Made by a program: the position numbers and the translations under genes
NCBI RefSeq assembly: GCF_015223195.1
Contig: NZ_JADFUA010000001.1
Coordinates: 62,001 to 126,000, forward strand
Length of the DNA: 64,000 nucleotides
Direction of reading: 5' to 3'
DNA from: Chitinilyticum piscinae
GTDB taxonomy: Bacteria; Pseudomonadota; Gammaproteobacteria; Burkholderiales; Chitinibacteraceae
Shown: piece by piece, positions 46,369-54,700 of the stretch
Layout: each line of letters starts with the position of its first letter
Numbering within the stretch: position 1 is the first letter of the stretch
The notes under the pieces: model-generated
What the model was told of the DNA's origin: nothing
Seen by the model: the letters and a program-made list of their open reading frames with translations, nothing else
The model's database searches: none

Positions 46369-47128
46369 GTTGAAGTTCCTGCTGGTAAAAGTCAAATAGG
46401 TCGGCATTCAGACGGCGCGCAGCTACGGGAGCACTGACGCCCTGTCGATAGGGGGCCAGATCGATGTCATCCCCGACACGCAGCGACATGACAAAGCGGC
46501 GCGGCGGGATTTTGTACCACTTGTCCTGCTTGGTCAAAGTGGTGGGCGTAATGGTCAGCACGACAGGCGTCAGCACCTGCGCCCCCTTCACGGCAATCGT
46601 CGCGGCGCCGCGATGGAAATGCAATGGCGCCCCCGGCGTGGTACGGGTGCCTTCCGGAAACACGATCAGGCAATCCCCTTCCTGCAGCGCGGCAATACTG
46701 TCGAGCACCATCTGCTCGCTGCTATGGTTGGGAATGAAACCGGCGGCACTGACCGGGCCAACCATGCAGGGATTGCGCCAAAGGCCACCCTTGACCACGC
46801 AATTGGGCTCACGGATATGCGACATCATGAAAACCACATCCAGCAGCGAAGGATGGTTGGCCACCACCAGTTGCCCGGGTCTCCCCAGTCTGTGCTCACC
46901 TTCGATACGCCACTCCATGATGCCCAGCCAGCGCATCCAGCGCATGAACACGCTGAAGGTTAAATGAATCAGCCGGCGCGCACGCGCACGGCGCAGCGCC
47001 AGAGGCGTGATGCGGTTCAGTAGCGGAAACACCCCTCCCAATACCACACCGCCCACGCCGAAAGTACTGAAGGCCACGGCGGTACCCAGCAAGCGCCGGC
47101 ACCAGTCCAGACGAGCCCGCACACTCAT
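46361..47128 (-). CDS. PlsC-type 1-acyl-glycerol-3-phosphate acyltransferase, ApeD-like (APE cluster)
   Basis: A 255-residue membrane acyltransferase with the catalytic NHxxxxD box (VANHPSLLDVVFM), the substrate box FPEGTRTTPG and N-terminal hydrophobic helices. It should attach the polyene acyl chain to a glycerolipid or similar. Start overlaps the half-ketosynthase stop (ATGA). Confidence 0.92.
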   Translation of the reverse strand: MSVRARLDWCRRLLGTAVAFSTFGVGGVVLGGVFPLLNRITPLALRRARARRLIHLTFSVFMRWMRWLGIMEWRIEGEHRLGRPGQLVVANHPSLLDVVFMMSHIREPNCVVKGGLWRNPCMVGPVSAAGFIPNHSSEQMVLDSIAALQEGDCLIVFPEGTRTTPGAPLHFHRGAATIAVKGAQVLTPVVLTITPTTLTKQDKWYKIPPRRFVMSLRVGDDIDLAPYRQGVSAPVAARRLNADLFDFYQQELQRG

Positions 47129-47805
47129 GCCGCATTCCAGAGCCAGTCGTGGCGTTCTCCTGGCAGCACCAAGGCTTTATGCCTCTGCAGCCACCACGAC
47201 CACCAGGACAAGACGAGATCCGGGTCTGCCGCAACTTGAGCGGCGCTGCGGGGCTGCAGCTGCAGATTGGGCGCGCCGCCACTGAGGCGCAGAGCCAATG
47301 CATAGCCCTCTCCCGGCTCGACCGCTTCGGAATGCAGCATCTCCGGAAAGGCCTCATCGGCAATCACCACAACAACCGGCGTTGATGGATCATCGTGCAG
47401 CATCCCCTGGGCCTCCAGCAGCGCCATGGGCAAGGTATCCATTCCTGCGGCCACCGCACTGCATTCACCCGTAAACCCGGTCAGGATCGACCACAAACCG
47501 GGAATTGCGTTATGCACCGAATGGCTGAATGCCGCAGGCGAGATTGGCTCTCCCGCAGCGATTTCCTGCAACATCCCAAGTGTCTTGGCGATTTCACCAT
47601 GCCGTGAACCGAAAATCAGCCGCGCCCGGTCGCCTTCATCCTGGACCTGTTGCGCCACATGCAAACAGCCCCTGGCCAGGGCCGACAGCCTGCGCCGAGC
47701 CATGGCCGGGACAAAGCCAAGCGCAGGCTTACCATCGCGGTGAGCGCACCAGCAGGCCGACGCATCGACACGAACAGCAAGTGACCAGGCAGGGGGGGGA
47801 GTCAT
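47125..47805 (-). CDS. Half-size ketosynthase-like protein, ApeC-like (APE cluster)
   Basis: A 226-residue protein matching the short ketosynthase family (Ketoacyl-synt_2 type): FGSRHGEIAKTLGML, FSHSVHNAIPGLWSILTGFTG, VVVVIADEAFPE. It has the N-terminal half of a thiolase fold but no Cys-His-His triad. In studied clusters ApeC joins ApeO as a chain-length-factor-like partner and is required for elongation. It lies downstream of the methyltransferase gene after 103 bp. Confidence 0.87.
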   Translation of the reverse strand: MTPPPAWSLAVRVDASACWCAHRDGKPALGFVPAMARRRLSALARGCLHVAQQVQDEGDRARLIFGSRHGEIAKTLGMLQEIAAGEPISPAAFSHSVHNAIPGLWSILTGFTGECSAVAAGMDTLPMALLEAQGMLHDDPSTPVVVVIADEAFPEMLHSEAVEPGEGYALALRLSGGAPNLQLQPRSAAQVAADPDLVLSWWSWWLQRHKALVLPGERHDWLWNAA

Positions 47806-47908
47806 CGTGATATGGGGCAGACAGCAAAAATGGGCAATCAGAACGTCTAGAAGTTAGGGGCATTATCTCACAGCCCCCTGCCACCGCACCCCGGCCTGAT
47901 TGCCGGCA

Positions 47909-48973
47909 TCAGGGGCGCAATCCGAATTCCAGCAATGAATGTGACAAACCCAGCTGATCATGAATGGCCAGACATTCCAGACCAGCATCGCTGGCGCAGG
48001 CAATGTACTCATCTGCACGGTAAATCTTGCTATTGCCACTGGCGATTGCCGTGAAATAAGGCGAGGTATTGATCAGGCAATACGATGCAATATCAAACTG
48101 CTGGCGATCCCAGAAGGTATCGAGGATAAACAGCCGCCCGCCTTCATCCAGCGCCCTGGCGGCACAAGCAAGAATATGCCGGATGGCATCCAGCGAAAAG
48201 CAGGAAAGGAACTGGCTCATCCAGATCACATCGTGCCCGCTCGGGAGCTGCAAAGCGGCATCGAGCAGATTGCGCGGCGCGAGCATCAACCGCTCGGCCA
48301 GCCCGGCTTCCTGCAATCCACGCCAGGCGACATCCAGCTGGATGGGCAGATCAACCAGTGTCAGCTGCACTGCGGGATCATGCTCAAGACACAGACGGGC
48401 GAACTTGCCGGTATTGGCTCCGACATCCATCAAACGGCGCGGCTGGCGCTTCAGCAAGAAAGGCAGCGCATCCGGAAACGCCGAATCCGAATAGTAATGA
48501 TCAAAGGCAAACCAGGATGAGCGCGCGGGCTCGGGCAACACGGACAGGCCTTCATAAATGCTTGGCCAATCTCCAAGATGCCGCAACCCCACCGGCTTTT
48601 CTTCGTCCAGCGCTCGCTCGAGATCGAAGAGCCCCTGCCAGCAGACATCCTGAACCCAGTCAAAATTGATCTGGGTAAGGCGATCATTGACCAGCATATA
48701 CCCGGGTTTTTCCAGCTCCCACAGACCATTTTTCCTGGCAACCACACCTGCCGATAGACAGCTTTCCAGCAGCACATCAACGGCATAAGCACTCAACCCA
48801 TGCCGTACCATCAACTCATTGCTTGCCAAGGCACCATCTGCGAGAGCCGCCAGCAGGCCTTTTTTCCAGGCAATGCGCACGCACTGAAACACCACCGGGC
48901 CAAATGCCAGCTTCTGCGCCTCATATCGCGCAGCAAACGCCGAGCAATCAGCCCCGAATCGTCGATTATCCAA
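47909..48973 (-). CDS. SAM-dependent methyltransferase, ApeB-like (APE cluster)
   Basis: A 354-residue O-methyltransferase type protein: an N-terminal dimerisation/winged-helix part (WKKGLLAALADGALASNELM) and a Rossmann domain with RLMDVGANTGKFARLCLE (SAM loop), LVDLP and VIWMSQFLSCFS. It may methylate the phenolic head or another site of the aryl polyene. I chose the TTG at 48973: it is preceded by an unusually strong purine-rich ribosome site (GGAGGAGGAGA), and the protein starts MDNRRFGADCSAFAARYE. A TTG at 49021 has no such site. First gene of the operon. Confidence 0.87.
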   Translation of the reverse strand: MDNRRFGADCSAFAARYEAQKLAFGPVVFQCVRIAWKKGLLAALADGALASNELMVRHGLSAYAVDVLLESCLSAGVVARKNGLWELEKPGYMLVNDRLTQINFDWVQDVCWQGLFDLERALDEEKPVGLRHLGDWPSIYEGLSVLPEPARSSWFAFDHYYSDSAFPDALPFLLKRQPRRLMDVGANTGKFARLCLEHDPAVQLTLVDLPIQLDVAWRGLQEAGLAERLMLAPRNLLDAALQLPSGHDVIWMSQFLSCFSLDAIRHILACAARALDEGGRLFILDTFWDRQQFDIASYCLINTSPYFTAIASGNSKIYRADEYIACASDAGLECLAIHDQLGLSHSLLEFGLRP

Positions 48974-49284
48974 TCTCCTCCTCCACACAAACAGCCAGCC
49001 AAGACACTTCAGCCCCCCCAATACAGCACACCCTCGAACTTTATCTATAACAACACCGACTCTATCGCTCAGCCCCCCCTGAGGGACTCAAGCCGGGAAG
49101 TAAACACATTTTGCCAGCCTGATAGCCTGGCAACTTTGAACGCAGCACTTGGGTAAAAGTAGAGCCATCCACCCATTCGTCAGCAGCACAACCGTTCAAC
49201 CCCTATTTCCCCCTGCAACAAAAGCTTCAGTTTCACTTAAATCTACCGTGATATTAATACCTTACCACTTAACCGGAGACGACC
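48974..49284. promoter_or_regulatory. Divergent APE/RTX intergenic region
   Basis: This 311-bp AT-richer gap should hold the promoters of the APE operon (minus) and the RTX gene (plus). For the RTX gene, GGAG precedes the ATG by six bases and the AT-rich TGATATTAAT at about 49250 could be the -10. For the APE side, TTATAGATAAAG (minus strand, near 49040-49055) is a weak -10 candidate. I see no recognisable operator. Confidence 0.4.
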
Positions 49285-51507
49285 ATGGGCACGATCAATA
49301 TCGCGTATGCAGACTGGGAAAGCTTAGAGGCCGTCGCCAGTACGGCGGTGAGCGTTAACAGCATTAATAGTACTCAAATCCAGATCAACGTCGATCTGGG
49401 CGGTGGGCGCTCAGCTCAGTTTACCGTTAGTGGCAGCTTTACCGGGGGGGCGGGCAATGACCTCAGCACAGTCAACGGTACTGTTGGTGGGGTACGAATG
49501 GTATTAGATGGGGTGGAACAGTACGTCGCAACCGGCATGGCGGTAGATGTAACGGAAATCACCGAGGAAGTGTTTGCGGATCCGATGGTGCTCTTTGAAG
49601 TTGCTCTTGAGAACGGCGGAGATGTCGACGGCTCCAATGACGACGATTCTTTAACGGGAGCACTCGGGGATGACAGCATCTTTGGCGACCTGGGCGATGA
49701 CAGTCTGTTTGGTGGAGATGGCAACGACGATCTCAGCGGAGGAGATGGCCAAGATAGCCTGAGCGGAGACGTGGGCGACGACCACTTGGATGGTGGCATC
49801 GGCGACGATACGCTGAATGGTGGCACCGGCAACGACAGCCTCGGAGGGGGGGCGGGCAATGACACGCTACTCGGGGGATCAGGCAACGACACGATGAGCG
49901 GCGGCGCAGGCAGTGACACTTATTACGTCGACTCCAGCCTAGATGTAATCAATGGCGAAACCTCCATTAGTGGCACCGATAACGTACGCAGCTCCATCAA
50001 TTACACGCTAGGAAACACCAGCAATATCGAAAATCTGCTGCTGCTGACTGGTGCCACCTCCGGTACCGGCAATGCACTGAACAACGTGATTACCGGCAAC
50101 ACCGGCAACAACACCCTGAACGGTGGTGATGGCAACGACAAGACTGACGGCGGCACCGGCAACGACAGCCTGCTGGGCGGCAGCGGCAACGACACGCTGG
50201 TTGGTGGTACTGGCACCGACTCGATGAACGGCGGCGCAGGCAACGACACCTACTACGTGGACTCCAGCACCGACGTAATCCTCGGCGAAACCAGCACAAC
50301 CGGCATCGACGGCGTTGGCTCTGCGGTGAACTACACCTTGGGCAGCACCAGCAACCTGGAAAATCTGTGGCTGCTCACCGGCGCCACCTCCGGCACCGGC
50401 AATGCACTGAACAACGTGATTACCGGCAACACCGGCAACAACACGCTGAACGGTGGTGATGGCAACGACAAGACCGATGGTGGCACCGGCAACGACAGCC
50501 TGTTGGGCGGTAACGGCAACGACACCCTGGTTGGCGGCGCCGGCACCGACTCGATGAACGGCGGCGCGGGCAACGACACCTACTACGTGGACTCCAGCAC
50601 CGACGTGATCACCGGTGAAACCAGCGCAACCGGCATCGATGGCGTGAATAGCGCGATCAGCTACACCCTGGGCAGCACCAGCAACCTGGAAAACCTCACC
50701 CTGCTGACTGGCGCTACTGCTGGCACCGGCAATGCATTGAACAACGTGATTACCGGCAACACCGGCAACAACACGCTGAACGGCGGCGACGGCAATGACA
50801 AAACCGACGGCGGCACCGGCAACGACAGCCTGCTGGGCGGCAACGGCAACGACACCCTGGTTGGCGGCGCCGGAACCGACTCGATGAACGGCGGGGCGGG
50901 CGACGACAGCTACTACGTCGACGCCAGTACCGACGTGATCACTGGCGAAACCAGTACAACCGGCATCGACAGCGTGAATAGCGCGGTCAGCTACACCTTG
51001 GGCAGCACCAGCAATCTGGAAAACCTCACCCTGCTGACTGGCGCCACCAACGGCACTGGTAATGCGTTGAATAACGTGATCACTGGCAACACCGGCAACA
51101 ACACGCTGAACGGCGGAGATGGGCGTGATAGCCTGGTGGGCGGCGACGGCACGGATGTGCTACTTGGCGGTACCGGTACAGACAGCCTCAGCGGCGGCAA
51201 CGGCGCGGATCACTTCGACTTCAATGCCCTCTCGGAAATCCTGATCGGCACCAGCCGTGACGTGATCAACGACTTCAAGGCCGTCGAAGGCGACAAGATC
51301 GACCTGTCGACCCTGGATGCCAATACCGCCACGACGGCCTCCAACGAGGCCTTCAGCTACATCGGCGGCAATGCATTTACCGGTGCCGGGCAGCTGCGGC
51401 TGGTGAACGGCATTCTGTACGGCAATACCGACGCCGATAGCACGGCCGAATTTGAAATCCAGCTCACCGGCGTCAGCAGCCTGACCTCGACGGCCTTCGT
51501 TCTCTAA
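49285..51507 (+). CDS. RTX calcium-binding repeat protein (type I secreted)
   Basis: A 740-residue protein without a signal peptide. After an N-terminal part (about 1-115) come glycine/aspartate nonapeptides (GGxGxDxLx) from about 120 to 640, interrupted by four copies of a 110-residue module (YYVDSSTDVI...NYTLGSTSNLENL...GTGNALNNVITGN). The last 95 residues (ADHFDFNALSEI...DVINDFKAVEGDKIDL) match the C-terminal domain of serralysin-type proteins, which carries the type I secretion signal. It binds Ca2+ outside the cell; no enzyme domain is visible, so a surface-layer or adhesin role is likely. No type I secretion genes are in the window. Confidence 0.88.
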   Translation: MGTINIAYADWESLEAVASTAVSVNSINSTQIQINVDLGGGRSAQFTVSGSFTGGAGNDLSTVNGTVGGVRMVLDGVEQYVATGMAVDVTEITEEVFADPMVLFEVALENGGDVDGSNDDDSLTGALGDDSIFGDLGDDSLFGGDGNDDLSGGDGQDSLSGDVGDDHLDGGIGDDTLNGGTGNDSLGGGAGNDTLLGGSGNDTMSGGAGSDTYYVDSSLDVINGETSISGTDNVRSSINYTLGNTSNIENLLLLTGATSGTGNALNNVITGNTGNNTLNGGDGNDKTDGGTGNDSLLGGSGNDTLVGGTGTDSMNGGAGNDTYYVDSSTDVILGETSTTGIDGVGSAVNYTLGSTSNLENLWLLTGATSGTGNALNNVITGNTGNNTLNGGDGNDKTDGGTGNDSLLGGNGNDTLVGGAGTDSMNGGAGNDTYYVDSSTDVITGETSATGIDGVNSAISYTLGSTSNLENLTLLTGATAGTGNALNNVITGNTGNNTLNGGDGNDKTDGGTGNDSLLGGNGNDTLVGGAGTDSMNGGAGDDSYYVDASTDVITGETSTTGIDSVNSAVSYTLGSTSNLENLTLLTGATNGTGNALNNVITGNTGNNTLNGGDGRDSLVGGDGTDVLLGGTGTDSLSGGNGADHFDFNALSEILIGTSRDVINDFKAVEGDKIDLSTLDANTATTASNEAFSYIGGNAFTGAGQLRLVNGILYGNTDADSTAEFEIQLTGVSSLTSTAFVL
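49921..51120 (+). repeat. 330-bp tandem repeats within the RTX gene
   Basis: About three and a half copies with an exact 330-bp period (for example 50041, 50371, 50701 and 51031 start the same text). Copies are nearly identical at DNA level over long stretches, which points to recent duplication or gene conversion. Confidence 0.9.
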
Positions 51508-51531
51508 CCCTGCCTGCGGTTCTGGCAGACC

Positions 51532-51563
51532 ACCACAGCCCGGCCTGCGTGCCGGGCTGTGGT
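51532..51563 (+). terminator. Hairpin after the RTX gene
   Basis: A perfect 13-bp GC-rich stem (ACCACAGCCCGGC) with a 6-base loop, 24 bp past the RTX stop. No real T-run follows, so termination may be partial. Confidence 0.6.
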
Positions 51564-51585
51564 CTTGATAATCTGCCCGCCCCAT

Positions 51586-51604
51586 CTAATTGACAATCAT
51601 TCTC
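51586..51604 (+). promoter_or_regulatory. Fur-box-like sequence before the PKS gene
   Basis: TGACAATCATTCTC matches 12 of 14 positions of the right part of the E. coli Fur consensus (TGATAATCATTATC), and 13 of 19 overall. It overlaps TTGACA (51590-51595), a possible -35. If real, the PKS operon would be iron-repressed. Based on recalled consensus. Confidence 0.35.
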
Positions 51605-51749
51605 GCCACATCAAAAAACACTTCGGGAATAGAGATGAGTCTTGGTAGACTAAGGAACTTTTCGCTCTTCGCGCCGAACCAAATGCTGACTCGTAAAGCA
51701 ATTTAAGAGTCAGGCCATTGGCGGTTTAAATATTCAGATTGATATCGCA

Positions 51750-54700
51750 ATGCCGGACAAGATGACTGCTCGAGTCGCAATTATTGGTTATTCGTTTCGT
51801 TTCCCTGGAGTATCTGCAGCAAACTACTGGCAAAAACTGCTAGCAGGAGAGGACTTGGTTACCCAGGTCGAGTCGGGCCGCTGGGAGCAGGATATGTATC
51901 TGCACCCGGATCGAGGCACACCAGGAACCAGCTATACCTTTGCCGCGGGCTCGATTGGTGATGTCGGGGGCTTTGACCCTGGCTTCTTTGGCATTTCGCC
52001 CCGCGAAGCAGCAATGATGGACCCCCAACAGCGGATTCTGCTGGAGATGAGTTGGGAAGCCTTCGAGCGAGCCGGCAAAAAACCCTCGACTGTGCGCGGA
52101 AGCAACTGCGGCGTCTATATTGGCTTTGCCAGCGTGGATTATGCCTACAGAATGGCCGAAGACCTCGCGGCACTGGATTCTGCTGCAGCGACAGGCAATA
52201 CCGGCAGCATCGCAGCCAATCGCTTGTCCTACACCTTTGACCTGCGAGGCCCGAGCATGGCGATCGACACCGCCTGTTCATCTTCGCTAGTCGCATTCCA
52301 TCAGGCCTGCCAATCCATCCGATCGGGCGAAACCGACATGGCACTGGCGGGTGGAGTGAGCCTGCACCTCCACCCATACGGGTTCGTTATTTTTTCGAAA
52401 GCCACGATGCTGTCGCGCAAAGGCCGTTGCAGTGTATTCGACGAAAGCGGAGATGGTTATGTCCGCTCGGAAGGGGGCGGGGTTTTCCTGCTGAAAAACT
52501 ACGACAAGGCACTGGCTGATGGCGACCCCATTCTTGCGGTAGTAGCCGCCTCCGCCGTCAATACCGACGGCAAGAAAACCGGGCTGACCGTTCCCAGCCA
52601 CACGGCGCAAGCCAGCCTCCTTTCCCAGGTTTACAGCCAGGCCGGGATTCAGGCTGACGACATTGATTACCTTGAAGCACACGGCACCGGTACTGCGGTC
52701 GGCGACCCGATTGAAACCCGCGCTATTGGCCTAGCGCTCGGCAAACGTCGCAGCAAGGACAAACCCTTGCCCATCGGCTCGGTGAAAAGCAACATGGGCC
52801 ACTTGGAAACAGCGTCCGGCATGGCCGGACTGGTCAAGGCCCTGCATGTGGTGCGCCATCGAGTGGCGCCGGCCACCATTGGCATCAAGCGCTTCAACCC
52901 CAAGATCGATTTCGACGACCTCAACCTGCAGGTGGTTACCGAGCCGAAACAACTCAAGCCGGAAGGGCCGGTCACCGTCGGCGTCAACTCCTTCGGCTTT
53001 GGCGGCGCAAATGCGCATGTCATTCTTCAAAGCCCGGAAGTAGTACCCAACAAGCAGGCCACGTCGAAGCATACGCTGTTTCCCCTGCGAATTTCCGCGC
53101 GCAGCGAACAAGCCGTACGAGCATTTGCCAGCAATCTGCTGACAGACTTGGAGGAACAAAACAATGCTCCCGACCTCTACGACTACACCTATACCCTACT
53201 GCATTGCCGCGAGCAGTTCGACTGCGCGGCTGCGGCCCACGTTCACGACACCGCGAGCCTGAAGGCAGCCCTGCGGGCCATCGCTGGAGTGGATGATGCT
53301 TCCAAAGAGGCGCCTGCCGTCACCACCGGTAATGCCTTGCCCACGGCCAAGGGGCCGGTTTTTGTCTTTTCTGGCAATGGCTCGCAGTGGCAAAACATGG
53401 GCCGAACCCTGCTCCGGGAAAATTCCGTTTTCCGGGGCACCATCGCCGAAATCGACCAGCATTTCCTGCCCTTGGCCGGCTGGTCACTGCGGGAGCATTT
53501 GGCTGGCGAGCTGCCGGATCAGAAATACGACTTCACCGAAATTGCCCAGCCGGCGCTGTTTGCACTGCAAGTCGGCATCGTGCGCATGTTGGCAAGTCGC
53601 GGCATCCATCCACTAGCCGTCACAGGACATAGTGTGGGCGAGGTTGCCGCAGCATGGTGCGCTGGTGCCTTGTCGCTCGAGGACGCGACCAGAGTCATCT
53701 ACAACCGCAGCCATTGGCAGGGCAAAACCAAGGGGCAGGGCGCCATGACAGCCGCCGGCCTTGGTGAGTCCGAAATGCTGGAGCTCTTGGCAGAGTTGCA
53801 AGTTGCAGATCGTGTGGCGCTGGCAGGGGTCAACAGCTCCAGGGGAAGTACGCTGGCCGGCGCACCAGATGATCTGGCCCTCGTGGAGCAGGCCCTGGCC
53901 AAGAAGGGAGCCTTCTACAAACGGCTTGATCTCGATTACGCCTTCCACAGTGAGGCAATGGACCCGATCGAAGAGGGCGTCATCGCATCGCTTACCGGAA
54001 TACAGGCTCGCACCGGCGCAGTGCCTTTTTACTCGACGGTCAGCGGCACAGCGCTGGATGGCGCCCGGCTCGACGCGAGCTACTGGTGGAAAAACATCCG
54101 CAAACCGGTGCTTTTTGCCAGCGCCACCGATGCACTCATAGCAGAAGGCATGAATGTCTTCGTCGAGATCGGCCCGCACCCGGTATTGCGCGGTTACATC
54201 AGCGACACACTGAAGTCGGCGCAGCAGGACGGCGCCAACATTGCCACACTGCACCGCGATGACGAACATTGCGACAAAATCTGGACTGCAGCGCAACGCG
54301 TGCTGATTGCTGGCTGCTCAAATGCATGGAGTGACTTTTATCCAGTTGCCGGGCAAGTCGCCGATCTGCCGCATTATCCGTGGCAACGCGAACGCCTCTG
54401 GCACAGCACCACCAGCGAATCGTTGGGCTTGCTGCAGCGCAAGCAGCTGCACCCACTGCTGGGCCATGCCGTCGCCCAGTTCGAAGGAACCTGGGAAAAT
54501 CGGCTCGATACGGCAAGCCAGCCAGCATTCGCGGATCACGTGGTCGGTGACGCCACCGTATTCCCCGGCACGGCTTATGTTGAAATGGCCCTGGCCGCCG
54601 CACATGCCCAATCCCCGGACGGCCGCGCCATCGAACTGGAAGAACTGGAAATCCTCGCCCCATTGATTCTCTCGGATGGACAGATCAAGATCAGCCGTAC

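Noticed and set aside
50041-51120. Regular repeats that might suggest a CRISPR array
   Set aside because: The period is 330 bp, the whole unit is conserved rather than alternating with unique spacers, and the frame encodes RTX motifs.
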